Of a DNA stretch of 34,504 nt, positions 16,111 to 23,834 are shown piece by piece (within the stretch, counting starts at the first letter, position 1; the number at the start of each line of letters is the position of its first letter). The notes beneath the pieces were generated by a model. That model ran no database searches, had not been told where the DNA came from, and saw only the letters and a program-made list of their open reading frames with translations. This stretch comes from an uncultured Clostridia bacterium (GTDB lineage Bacteria > Bacillota > Clostridia > Christensenellales > CAG-917), in contig CANDBF010000016.1 in assembly GCA_947382865.1 (NCBI GenBank), forward strand, positions 1 to 34,504. The letters run 5' to 3'. Made by a program: the position numbers and the translations under genes.

Positions 16111-17393
16111 ACATAGGCGTTATCCTTGCGGCGGGAGTAAGCGAAAGATTTCAGAGTAAAGTACACAAGCAGTATCTGAAACTCAACGGCAAAGAAGTTG
16201 TATTTTATTCCATTAATGGCATGAAGGAGAGCGGATGCTTCGACAAGATCATCGCCGTTGTGGACGAGGACGAGTATAAAAGCGCGTATATCTCGAATAA
16301 GTACGACATTACCTGCGTGCAGGGCGGCGATAAGCGCAACAAATCCATAAAAGCGGCTATCGATTTTATCGGGGCGACGTACGACGGGGTGGATAAAATC
16401 GTCTTTCATGACTGTTCCAGACCATTCGTAAAAAAAGAAATTTACAGGGAGTTTATAAATCAGCTTGACAGCCATTCGGCGGTCGTTATGTCGTCCGATA
16501 TCAACGACACGCTTTCTACCAACGAGGGGATATTCGTCAACAGAAAGGAATACTGCCTTATACAGACTCCCGAGGCGTTTCATTTCGACGATATAAAAAA
16601 CTGGTTTTCGCCGTCGAGGGAGTGCACCGCAATCGTCAATCAGATGCCCGATAAGTCGGAAATTTTGTTGTATAAGCCGAATACCTTCAATATAAAAATC
16701 ACCTATCCCGAGGATTTGTTTTTGGCGGAGCAGTTTATGAATATCGACTATCTAAGGCTGTCGAATGCGGGAAATATACGGTCGCATATAAGCGGAAACG
16801 TGCTTTTGCTCGGCGGAAGCGGCGGAGTGGGACAGTGTATCGCAAAGGCGTTCGACGATGACAAAGTGAATTATTACGCGCCTACGCACCGAGAGCTTGA
16901 TTTGCAGGGACTTACCGTTGAAAGATTGAAAAACAGCTGTCCTTTCGAGCCCGACGTGATTATAAACGTAGCTGCGGCGTACGCGAGCGACAGCGAGAAT
17001 ATTTTGGAAACGTACGACAAGATATTCGACGTGAATCTGCGTTCTAATCTTGTGCTTATAGAATACGCAAAGACCCTGAACAAGAAAGTGCATCTGGTCC
17101 TTATGAGTTCTTCTTCGTCGACGCGCGGACGCGAAAACCTTACCAACTATTCCGCGGCAAAAGCCGCGCTTAACAGCGTTGTGGAGAGTCAGGGCGAAAT
17201 TCTGCATTCTCAGAATATATACGTAAACGCTTTGATACCAGAAAAAATCAATACGCCTCTAATTGCGAAATTGCATAAAACCGAGATAAATCCGAGAGAA
17301 CTGCTCGAAGCGAAAGAGGTTGTGGACTCGGTCATGTACTATTCGACGACGGAAGAGTACGGCAAGCTCGTACACATAAGAAAAGGTTTGTAA
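16107..17393 (+). CDS. Fused cytidylyltransferase-SDR, CDP-ribitol synthase-like
   Basis: A 428-residue fusion. Residues 1-~215 are an IspD/TarI-like cytidylyltransferase (ILAAGVSERF..HKQYL, GGDKRNKSI, DCSRP, LIQTPEAF). Residues ~229-428 are a short-chain dehydrogenase with GGSGGVG near 236-242, a run of serines before the active site, and Tyr348 and Lys352 in YSAAK. This is the order found in Haemophilus Acs1/Bcs1, which reduce ribulose-5-phosphate and activate it to CDP-ribitol. The same product is expected here and would feed the TagF-like domain upstream. It is the last gene of the eight-gene plus operon, closed by the terminator at 17415. Confidence 0.83.
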   Translation: MNIGVILAAGVSERFQSKVHKQYLKLNGKEVVFYSINGMKESGCFDKIIAVVDEDEYKSAYISNKYDITCVQGGDKRNKSIKAAIDFIGATYDGVDKIVFHDCSRPFVKKEIYREFINQLDSHSAVVMSSDINDTLSTNEGIFVNRKEYCLIQTPEAFHFDDIKNWFSPSRECTAIVNQMPDKSEILLYKPNTFNIKITYPEDLFLAEQFMNIDYLRLSNAGNIRSHISGNVLLLGGSGGVGQCIAKAFDDDKVNYYAPTHRELDLQGLTVERLKNSCPFEPDVIINVAAAYASDSENILETYDKIFDVNLRSNLVLIEYAKTLNKKVHLVLMSSSSSTRGRENLTNYSAAKAALNSVVESQGEILHSQNIYVNALIPEKINTPLIAKLHKTEINPRELLEAKEVVDSVMYYSTTEEYGKLVHIRKGL

Positions 17394-17414
17394 GAAAGCG
17401 TTCCAAGCATTTAG

Positions 17415-17440
17415 AAACGGCGCAAACGCGCCGTTTTTAT
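17415..17440 (+). terminator. Terminator of the glycan plus operon
   Basis: A 9 bp perfect GC-rich stem (17415-17423 with 17428-17436, loop AAAC) runs into TTAT, 22 bases after the stop codon of the CDP-ribitol synthase-like gene. Confidence 0.85.
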
Positions 17441-17502
17441 ATTACGGATAAATTCACGCGCCCCTTTTATCCGAGCGCCCGGCATTTTCGGGCACGTTTA
17501 CC

Positions 17503-17531
17503 TTGATTTATATGTCCGAAAGTTGTATAGT
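17503..17531 (+). promoter_or_regulatory. Promoter of the ligase-like gene
   Basis: TTGATT (17503-17508) and TATAGT (17526-17531) are 17 bases apart. The start codon follows 68 bases later behind a long purine-rich site (AAGGAAGGGAAG). Confidence 0.6.
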
Positions 17532-17599
17532 TGGTATAGTACAAAAAAATAGCGGACCTTTTAGTCCATAGATAAGTTCGCTTAAAGGAAGGGAAGTAA

Positions 17600-19090
17600 A
17601 TGGGAGTAGCCGAATCTGCGTTTTTGCAAAAAGCAAAGCGCGGTTACGAAAAATACGAAGAGATTATAAAAAAATTCGTTTACACGGATTATTATCTTTT
17701 GCTGGTCGCCGTCGTGACCTTCATAGGCTGGGTGACGCAATGCGCTCCGTTCGGGATAAGCGCGCTGATTATGATAGCGTGCCTCGTGCTGTTGGGAAGC
17801 GACGATATACTGCCACTAACAATAAATATTTTCGGCGCGATGCTCGTCGTATACACGGACGACGTGGGAGCTTTGATATGGCTGTGGCCGGTATTATTGC
17901 CGCTCGTGCCATGTATAATAGTTTTTGCGGTGAAAAATTGCCGTCACAAATTCCGTCTAGGCAAAATGTTTTATCCGCAGGTAGCGGTAACGCTCGCATT
18001 GCTGTTGGGCGGCGCGGGGGTGATTTCCCTTGCCGATTACGGACGTGCGGCGTCTACGACTATTCTTTTGGGATTAGGCGTATTGGCCGTATATATTTTA
18101 TATAATCATTTTCTGAAGCGCGACGGCACGCATGATATTCTCACCTATTTTTCAAAGGTTATGATGTATATCGGAATTGTAGTCGCGCTTGAACTTATCG
18201 TAGTCATAATCCGCTCGGATATGCCTGTGGCGGATTGGAAATATTCCTATTGGAACTTAGGTTGGGGCACCCGTAACAATATTGCCACAAGTCTTATAAT
18301 AACCGCCGGATTGACCTTCTTTTTGTCTACGAAATATAAGCATGGCTGGATATATCTTACGGCAGGCGCGTTCCAATATTTATGCATAATTTTGTCGTTC
18401 AGCAGAGGCGGCATAATATTCGGAGGAATAAGCGGTGTGATCGCGCTTATTCTTGCAGTCGTGAAAGCCAAAGACAGAAAGATAACGCTTATCTTTGTGG
18501 GCGTAGTGTTTGCGGCGATTTTGATACTGTATTTTGCGTTTATGGGAAAAATCAATTCGATGCTTTCCTCATTGTTGGCGCGCGGATTCGGCACCTCGGG
18601 CAGAACGGTTTTGTACCGTGAGGCATGGGAATGCTTCAAAAATTCTCCTCTGTTCGGCGTGGGCGTAAGTTACAACGGAAAGAATTGGCAATTATTCCCC
18701 GGCGGAGGCAACGTCATGGGGATGTATTGGTTCCATTCGACGCTCTTCCAGGTGCTGGGAAGCATGGGACTCGTAGGCGTGGCGGCATACGCGTATTATT
18801 ACGCAGTGCGCTTAAAACTGCTGTTTAAGAATATAAAAAACACGTTTAATCTCTTTGTTTTGGCAGTATGGATAGGTTTTGAGGGCTACAGCATGATAGA
18901 TGCGGGGACGTTCCAGCCCTATCCGAATATGATGCTTATTATCGTTATGACATTGCTGTTGGAGCTTAATACAAGCTGTAAGCCCGCGGATTTTTATCAT
19001 GCGGAATATTCGATTAAAGAGCCTGATACCTCAAAAGAGACTTGTGAGACTGAGGCGGAGCAGCCCGTTGAAACCGTATTATCCGCTTGA
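17600..19090 (+). CDS. O-antigen ligase/polymerase-like membrane protein
   Basis: A 496-residue protein with roughly ten to twelve hydrophobic segments. The Wzy_C/WaaL signature region is clear: ILSFSRGG near 262-269, then GTSGRTVLYREAWECF, SPLFGVGVS and WFHSTLFQVLGSMGLVG, an extracytoplasmic loop with conserved Arg and His. Such proteins polymerise glycan repeat units or attach glycans to lipid or protein at the outer face of the membrane. The last ~40 residues are hydrophilic, rich in Glu and Thr. Strong ribosome binding site. It follows the glycan operon but has its own promoter. In a Gram-positive-type cell a polymerase role is likelier than ligation to lipid A; this is inference. Confidence 0.85.
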   Translation: MGVAESAFLQKAKRGYEKYEEIIKKFVYTDYYLLLVAVVTFIGWVTQCAPFGISALIMIACLVLLGSDDILPLTINIFGAMLVVYTDDVGALIWLWPVLLPLVPCIIVFAVKNCRHKFRLGKMFYPQVAVTLALLLGGAGVISLADYGRAASTTILLGLGVLAVYILYNHFLKRDGTHDILTYFSKVMMYIGIVVALELIVVIIRSDMPVADWKYSYWNLGWGTRNNIATSLIITAGLTFFLSTKYKHGWIYLTAGAFQYLCIILSFSRGGIIFGGISGVIALILAVVKAKDRKITLIFVGVVFAAILILYFAFMGKINSMLSSLLARGFGTSGRTVLYREAWECFKNSPLFGVGVSYNGKNWQLFPGGGNVMGMYWFHSTLFQVLGSMGLVGVAAYAYYYAVRLKLLFKNIKNTFNLFVLAVWIGFEGYSMIDAGTFQPYPNMMLIIVMTLLLELNTSCKPADFYHAEYSIKEPDTSKETCETEAEQPVETVLSA

Positions 19091-19112
19091 AACCGTGAGC
19101 AGACTCAGAGAG

Positions 19113-19628
19113 ATGCAAATTGAAGAATTCGATAAAGTCTTTTCCATAACGGAAGAGGCTTTTCCTATCGACGAATATCGCCCGTACGAGAAACAGAAGG
19201 CTTTACTGTCAAATCCCGTTTACAGAGTCTTGGTTATGTCCGATAGGGACGGCGGCGAGATAAAGGCGTTCGCCGCCGTTTACGTTTTTGCGGATTTTTT
19301 GTTTGTAGAGCATCTTGCAACCGACGCGCGTTACAGAAATCTCGGGCTTGGTTCGGCGGTGTTGACGGAGCTAAAAAAATTGTACGAACGCAGAATATGT
19401 CTCGAAGTAGAGCGCCCCGAAACGTATATCGCACAGAGACGGATAGGCTTTTACAAACGCAACGGTTTTTATCTGAATTCGTACGACTACGTTCAGCCGC
19501 CTATGGCGGAGGGACGCAAGGAAGTGTCGCTTTTCATTATGACGACGGGCGGCGCGGTCGGGAAGGACGAATTCGAGGGCATTCGAGATACGCTGTACAG
19601 GGAAGTGTACAGATTTAGAAATTTATAG
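19113..19628 (+). CDS. GNAT family N-acetyltransferase
   Basis: A 171-residue protein. The acetyl-CoA motif is seen as LATDARYRNLGLGSAVLTEL and the C-terminal half as RRIGFYKRNGFYLNSYDYVQPP. The frame is open into the upstream ligase-like gene, but the domain starts around the ATG at 19113; a GTG at 19095 is possible. Only a weak purine stretch (AGAGAG) precedes it, so translation is probably coupled to the gene ending 22 bp upstream. Substrate unknown; a sugar or peptidoglycan amine is one option given the neighbours. Confidence 0.78.
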   Translation: MQIEEFDKVFSITEEAFPIDEYRPYEKQKALLSNPVYRVLVMSDRDGGEIKAFAAVYVFADFLFVEHLATDARYRNLGLGSAVLTELKKLYERRICLEVERPETYIAQRRIGFYKRNGFYLNSYDYVQPPMAEGRKEVSLFIMTTGGAVGKDEFEGIRDTLYREVYRFRNL

Positions 19629-19667
19629 TTACTATATATAATTATTATTTATTTTTCGTATTTGGGG

Positions 19668-19696
19668 TTGATAATCCGTATAATTGTTGTTAAAAT
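19668..19696 (+). promoter_or_regulatory. Promoter of the GPH symporter
   Basis: TTGATA (19668-19673) and TAAAAT (19691-19696) are 17 bases apart. The gene starts 63 bases downstream of the -10 box, behind AAGGGTGA. Confidence 0.55.
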
Positions 19697-19759
19697 AGAA
19701 TTATTTAATAGTGCATATAAAACGATAATGGGGTTTTGTATGCGTTTCAAGGGTGAATT

Positions 19760-21694
19760 ATGAGCGAAAAAAACACTGAAGAGTTTGCATTCGAGGGTCT
19801 TGACGGACAGCCTGTCGTAGCTGCAAACGAAGCTGCCGCTTCCTGCGGCGCGCAAAAGAAGCCTCTTTTGCACAAGCTGTTCGGCTCTACGCCGGGCGAC
19901 GGGGAAATGCAACCCAAAGAGGGCATAAGCTATTCGCTGTGCGGATTCGGTCAGAATCTTATCTGCACGGTTATAGGCTCCTATCTTACGGTCTTTATGA
20001 CCGACGCGATCGGGTTTCCTGCGTTGGCTGTCGCGCTGCTGATGCTGGGCGCTAGAATATTCGACGCGCTCAACGACCCGATTATGGGTTCTGTCGTAGA
20101 CCGTACTCGCACAAAGTGGGGCAAGTGCCGTCCCTACATGAAATGGATGGCGTTCCCGATTGCGGCGATGACCGCGATATGCTTTCTGCCGGTGTTCCCA
20201 AACAGCGACGGCGGCTTTGCGGCATTGTCGATACTGTACATAGTGTGGGGAGTGATATATACCGTCGCAGATGTTCCGTACTGGGGACTTTCGACCGCGA
20301 TGTCCAACGATACGTATAGGAGAGGCAATCTGCTTACGATTGCGCGTCTTTTCTGTACGGCGGGCGCGGGAATAGTGACGGTGCTTACGCCTATCATTAC
20401 GCAGGCGGTGACTGCCGACAATAATGCGACCGTAGGAGCCATTCAGTCGCTGATGAATACGTTAAACGGCGGCACAACGGTTGTAGCGGGTTCGCCATTC
20501 TACGATAAATTCGGCAATTTTGAAAACGTTGCGCAGGCGATAGCTCAGTATATGCAGAGCGGAGTATTATCGTCCGAAGTGATTGGTTCTTTGAGCGAAA
20601 CTTTTGCGAACCTAGGTATAGATTTGAACCAGAGCGGCGCCGCGTTGCTTGCAATCAAGGACGCCGCAAGCGCGAATATGGCAAACAGCCTGAAATGGAC
20701 GTACTTCATCATTGCAATCGTATGCTGCGCGGTGGCTCTTCCGCTGTTTTTCCTCGGATACAGAAACACGACGGAAAGAAACCAGTCCATTGAAAATCCG
20801 CCTTCCCTTAGACACAACCTCAAACTTCTGTTCAAAAACAAGCCTCTTATGCTCATAGTGCTTTCGGGTATCGGCGGTGCGGCGAGAATGCTGTTTACGT
20901 ATACAGGCGGTCTGTATTTCGCAAAATATATTATGAACAGGGAGTCGATGTATTCGCTCTTCACGATGGCGATAGTCCCCGGCGGACTTATAGCGTCCGT
21001 GCTCGTGCCGTATTTCACCAAGAAGTTCGGCAAACGAAATACCTACATTGTTTCGCATATCATAGGCGGCGTGGCAATGCTGATTGCTTTCGTTGTGGGT
21101 ATCGCCTGCGACCATGGCAATTATTCGGGCATAGTCACGACGGTCGTTCTGATTATAGCCTTGGTGATATCGGGCATTCCGCAGGGCTTCGGAAACATTC
21201 TGACCTACGCGATGATAGGCGACACCGTCGAATATCTCGAGCTTAAAACAGGCGAGCGCGCCGAGGGCATCTGCTTTGCCATGCAGACGCTCATCAACAA
21301 AATCGGCATGGCGGTAGGCGCGTTCGTAGGCGTTCTCGCTTACTATATGGCGGGCGTCGAGGCGGGCAATGCGAATTCGGTCACTCCCGCGAGCAAGGAT
21401 ACGATGTGGATAATGCTTGTTTTGATAGCGGCTATATCCTTCTTCCTTACGGTCATTCCGCTCTTCTTCTATAAGTTCAACGAGAAACAGCAGCAGGAAG
21501 CCGTTGCCGAAATCAATAGGAGAAAGGAAGCAAAAACAGGCGCAGAGTTCGGCGCGGACGGACTTGCGTTCGCTGTCGAGGGCGTGGACGGAATTGATAG
21601 CGCGGCGCACGGCTTTGCGCCTATGGAGCTGTTCCCCAACGAAAGCAGCGCGGCTGTACCCGAGGATAATATAGAATCCGAGGATACGAATTAA
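19760..21694 (+). CDS. GPH-type sugar:cation symporter (MFS)
   Basis: A 644-residue membrane protein of the glycoside-pentoside-hexuronide:cation symporter family (MelB/XylP type). Seen: SYSLCGFGQNLICT at the first helix, the family's DALNDPIMGSVVDRTRTKWGKCRPY loop (around residues 95-120, with conserved Asp/Arg), DVPYWGLSTAMS, and RAEGICFAMQTLINKIGMAVGAF late in the protein. It is longer than typical (~460-500) because of a hydrophilic N-terminus (~50 residues), an insert of ~80 residues in the middle, and an acidic C-terminal tail from ~590. The tail seems to be cut by a frameshift (next entry). No glycosidase sits beside it, so the substrate is unknown. Confidence 0.9.
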   Translation: MSEKNTEEFAFEGLDGQPVVAANEAAASCGAQKKPLLHKLFGSTPGDGEMQPKEGISYSLCGFGQNLICTVIGSYLTVFMTDAIGFPALAVALLMLGARIFDALNDPIMGSVVDRTRTKWGKCRPYMKWMAFPIAAMTAICFLPVFPNSDGGFAALSILYIVWGVIYTVADVPYWGLSTAMSNDTYRRGNLLTIARLFCTAGAGIVTVLTPIITQAVTADNNATVGAIQSLMNTLNGGTTVVAGSPFYDKFGNFENVAQAIAQYMQSGVLSSEVIGSLSETFANLGIDLNQSGAALLAIKDAASANMANSLKWTYFIIAIVCCAVALPLFFLGYRNTTERNQSIENPPSLRHNLKLLFKNKPLMLIVLSGIGGAARMLFTYTGGLYFAKYIMNRESMYSLFTMAIVPGGLIASVLVPYFTKKFGKRNTYIVSHIIGGVAMLIAFVVGIACDHGNYSGIVTTVVLIIALVISGIPQGFGNILTYAMIGDTVEYLELKTGERAEGICFAMQTLINKIGMAVGAFVGVLAYYMAGVEAGNANSVTPASKDTMWIMLVLIAAISFFLTVIPLFFYKFNEKQQQEAVAEINRRKEAKTGAEFGADGLAFAVEGVDGIDSAAHGFAPMELFPNESSAAVPEDNIESEDTN

Positions 21695-21696
21695 AA

Positions 21697-21780
21697 TCCG
21701 CAGACAATGACGATGCGGCGCAGGAGGAAACGGAGAGCGATGCTCTTATATCCCCCGAAACCGATAATTCGGAAAAATAA
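21697..21780 (+). pseudogene. Out-of-frame continuation of the symporter tail
   Basis: After the symporter stop at 21692-21694, the +2 frame reads on for 27 codons in the same acidic style (SADNDDAAQEETESD...) to TAA at 21778. One extra T in the TT at 21691-21692 would join the two frames as DTNLKSADND. This is either a real single-base deletion trimming a dispensable tail, or an assembly error. Confidence 0.55.
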
Positions 21781-21801
21781 ACTATCGAGGAATAAAAACC
21801 G

Positions 21802-21835
21802 TCTCTCCGACCGAACGGAAGCGAAGTCGGAGAGA
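21802..21835 (+). promoter_or_regulatory. Inverted repeat ahead of marR
   Basis: TCTCTCCGAC (21802-21811) and GTCGGAGAGA (21826-21835) are perfect 10-base inverted arms with a 14-base loop. No T-tract follows, so it is a poor terminator. The right arm contains GGAGAG, the only Shine-Dalgarno-like sequence before the marR ATG 14 bases downstream, so the hairpin could hide it. Confidence 0.4.
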
Positions 21836-21848
21836 ATAAAAGAAACCT

Positions 21849-22316
21849 ATGAGTATAACCGACAAGGATAAGCACTGCGCCGCTATGTTTTCGTCGTTCA
21901 GGTCGATTTTGCGCGAGTATAACGCGTTTTTGACGAATGCGGTGAGCGATTACAGGCTGTCTCCCAACGAGATAGTCGTGCTGTCGAGCCTGCAAAACGT
22001 ATCTAACGCGGGTCAGATTGCAAAGGAATCGGACGTATCGAAGGCGCTGGTGTCGCGTAGTGTAAAGCTGCTTAGGGCAAAAAGGCTCATAGAGGTGACT
22101 ATATCGGCGGTCGACAAACGGGAACAGGATTTGCGCCTGACCGAAGAGGGCGCAAAAGTTGCGGAAAGGATAGCCGCGGCGAACAGGGCGTTCGGTGAGG
22201 AAGCCCTTCACAACGTAGACTTTGAGGCTGTCGAAATGATGAAGCTATTGCTGAGGCTCGTTCTGAGAAATCTTGGAGTGGAGGATATAAAAGATATTGA
22301 TGACGGCGGCAGATAA
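21849..22316 (+). CDS. MarR family transcriptional regulator
   Basis: A 155-residue winged-helix protein. The recognition region reads LSPNEIVVLSSLQNVSNAGQIAKESDVSKALVSRSVKLLRAKRLIE, followed by the wing VDKREQDLRLTEEGAKVAE, classical MarR; N- and C-terminal helices would form the dimer interface. It overlaps the M28-like gene by 17 bp, so the two are one unit and the regulator may control it, the symporter upstream, or itself. No clear MarR-type palindrome (two arms ~2-6 bases apart) was seen in front; only the longer inverted repeat at 21802-21835. Ligand unknown. Confidence 0.88.
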   Translation: MSITDKDKHCAAMFSSFRSILREYNAFLTNAVSDYRLSPNEIVVLSSLQNVSNAGQIAKESDVSKALVSRSVKLLRAKRLIEVTISAVDKREQDLRLTEEGAKVAERIAAANRAFGEEALHNVDFEAVEMMKLLLRLVLRNLGVEDIKDIDDGGR

Positions 22317-23619
22317 TAATAAGGTGGCAAGCGAGATTTGTGCGGACGTAAAGTACGTGTGTAAGACGTTCGGCAGCCGAAACGCAGGCGGCGAGGGCGA
22401 AAGAGCTACGGCAGAGTATTTTGCCCAAAGGCTTTCCGCTTGCGCGAACGAGGTCAAGACAGAGCAATTCAAGCTGTATCCCAATGCGTTTACGGGTTGG
22501 ATTACGGCGAGCGTAACCTGCGTTATGTTGGGAATAGTCGCTTATTTCTTTTCATCTCTTGTCGCGCTTTTACTGTTTATTGTCGGACTTATTCCCGTCG
22601 TTTTCGAATACATTCTGTATAAAAGAATGCTGGATCCGCTGTATAAGCAGGAGACCTCCGCGAACGTTACCGCGGTTAAAACCTGCTCGCATGAGACCAA
22701 GCGCAGGCTTTATTTCGTCGCCAATATGGATGCGTGCTTCGAGGACAGCGTAAAGTATCGGCTGGGCGGCGTTATGCAGGTGGCGATAATCGCCGCGGGC
22801 TTTTTGGGGGTCGGATACTTTATCGCGCTTTCTATCGCAAGATGGGCTGTCGTCGGCGGTATCGGAGCGGGTATCGCAAGCGGAGCTACGCTGTATGCGG
22901 GACTTGCGGGGCTGATATTCGTAATTCCTCTTTTCATTTGCTATTTTTTGAAGAGCGACAAAAATGTCGTCGACGGCGCCAACGGAAATCTGAGCGGTTG
23001 TTTTGTGGCTGCTAAGCTATTGGAAACAATAAAGGATATTGAGACCGAGAATACCGAGATAGGCGTTATACTTACGGGCGGCGGCGCGGTCGGACTGCGC
23101 GGAGCCAAGGTATGGTGCGAGACTCATTCGGAAGATACGGATAAGGAAAATACATTTTTTATCGTCCTCAACAATTTGCGCGAGCTTAAAAGCCTCAACG
23201 TCAACAGCGTGGAGATGAACGGCTTTGTGAAAAACGATAAGGACGTCGCCGACCTCGTGCTTAAAGCGGCGGAGGCGTCGGGACTTAAATGCGCAAACAG
23301 GTGCATACCCTTCGGCGCGACGGACAGCGCGGCGTTTTCCCAGAGCGGCTTCAAGAGCGCGGGAATCGTCGCGATAGACAGAAAACTTCCCGATTATTAT
23401 CAGACCAGATACGATTCGTATGACAATATGAGCGAGGAGTGCATTGCCAAGTGTTTCGAGCTTGTATTGAAAATCGCAGAGATATACGGCGACGAGCCGT
23501 CTTTAAGCGCGCTGTCCGCAGCAGACGATGAGATTCCGAGCGCGGAAGCGGACGTCGAAGCCGCTCGCGTCAGCCCGCAGACCGACGGTGAAAACGCCGT
23601 TGACGGCGAGGGACAATAG
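22300..23619 (+). CDS. Membrane M28-like protein, probably without peptidase activity
   Basis: A 439-residue protein with the outline of an M28 zinc aminopeptidase split by membrane segments (two helices at ~66-106, two or three at ~157-215). The metal-site motifs are degraded: the usual H-x-D is NMD (142-144), the usual D-D/N-D-N-x-S-G is GANGNLSG (226-233) with Gly in place of the bridging Asp, and the catalytic Glu-Glu pair is AlaVal in TGGGAVGL. Only the late Asp in FGATDSAAF remains, and the final His is replaced around RYDSYDN. I therefore expect no zinc hydrolysis, perhaps a binding or sensing role. The ATG at 22300 is taken over the TTG just before it. Acidic tail. Confidence 0.75.
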   Translation: MTAADNNKVASEICADVKYVCKTFGSRNAGGEGERATAEYFAQRLSACANEVKTEQFKLYPNAFTGWITASVTCVMLGIVAYFFSSLVALLLFIVGLIPVVFEYILYKRMLDPLYKQETSANVTAVKTCSHETKRRLYFVANMDACFEDSVKYRLGGVMQVAIIAAGFLGVGYFIALSIARWAVVGGIGAGIASGATLYAGLAGLIFVIPLFICYFLKSDKNVVDGANGNLSGCFVAAKLLETIKDIETENTEIGVILTGGGAVGLRGAKVWCETHSEDTDKENTFFIVLNNLRELKSLNVNSVEMNGFVKNDKDVADLVLKAAEASGLKCANRCIPFGATDSAAFSQSGFKSAGIVAIDRKLPDYYQTRYDSYDNMSEECIAKCFELVLKIAEIYGDEPSLSALSAADDEIPSAEADVEAARVSPQTDGENAVDGEGQ

Positions 23620-23644
23620 AGCTTCGATATCGCCTGCATATGTG

Positions 23645-23675
23645 TGCGCGCACGCGTTGCGCGCATATTTTATTG
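23645..23675 (+). terminator. Terminator after the M28-like gene
   Basis: TGCGCGCA at 23645-23652 and again at 23658-23665 (a self-complementary octamer) form an 8 bp stem with loop CGCGT, followed by TATTTTATT. Confidence 0.6.
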
Positions 23676-23683
23676 TAATATTT

Positions 23684-23695
23684 CCAAGCGCTTGG
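23684..23695. promoter_or_regulatory. LacI/CcpA-type operator candidate before adhE
   Basis: CCAAGCGCTTGG is a perfect 12 bp palindrome with the AAGCGCTT core common to LacI/GalR-family operators and to cre sites bound by CcpA. It lies 52 bases upstream of the adhE -35 box. Confidence 0.45.
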
Positions 23696-23746
23696 TATAT
23701 TACGTCAAAATGCCTCGTCAAAAAGCGAAATTTTTCTTAAATACAG

Positions 23747-23775
23747 TTGACAAACGCGCATTAAAAAAGTAAAAT
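23747..23775 (+). promoter_or_regulatory. Promoter of adhE
   Basis: Consensus TTGACA (23747-23752), 17-base spacer and TAAAAT (23770-23775), with the ATG 60 bases further on. This is among the best promoters in the window, in line with high expression of AdhE in fermenters. Confidence 0.75.
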
Positions 23776-23776
23776 A

Positions 23777-23812
23777 ATATCGATATAAAATTATCGAAAG
23801 AAAATTCGATAA
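23777..23812. promoter_or_regulatory. Palindrome cluster in the adhE leader
   Basis: ATATCGATAT (23777-23786) is a perfect palindrome at about the transcription start. TTATCGAA (23791-23798) and TTCGATAA (23805-23812) are perfect inverted arms with a six-base gap. All share TATCGA/TCGATA. The position just after the -10 box suits a repressor operator. It does not match the Rex consensus (TTGTTAA..TTAACAA). Confidence 0.45.
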
Positions 23813-23834
23813 AAAAATAAAGGATATAAGGGCT

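Noticed and set aside
20612..21610. 332-codon frame antisense to the sugar symporter
   Set aside because: Opposite a conserved membrane protein; charged, low-complexity translation without any motif.
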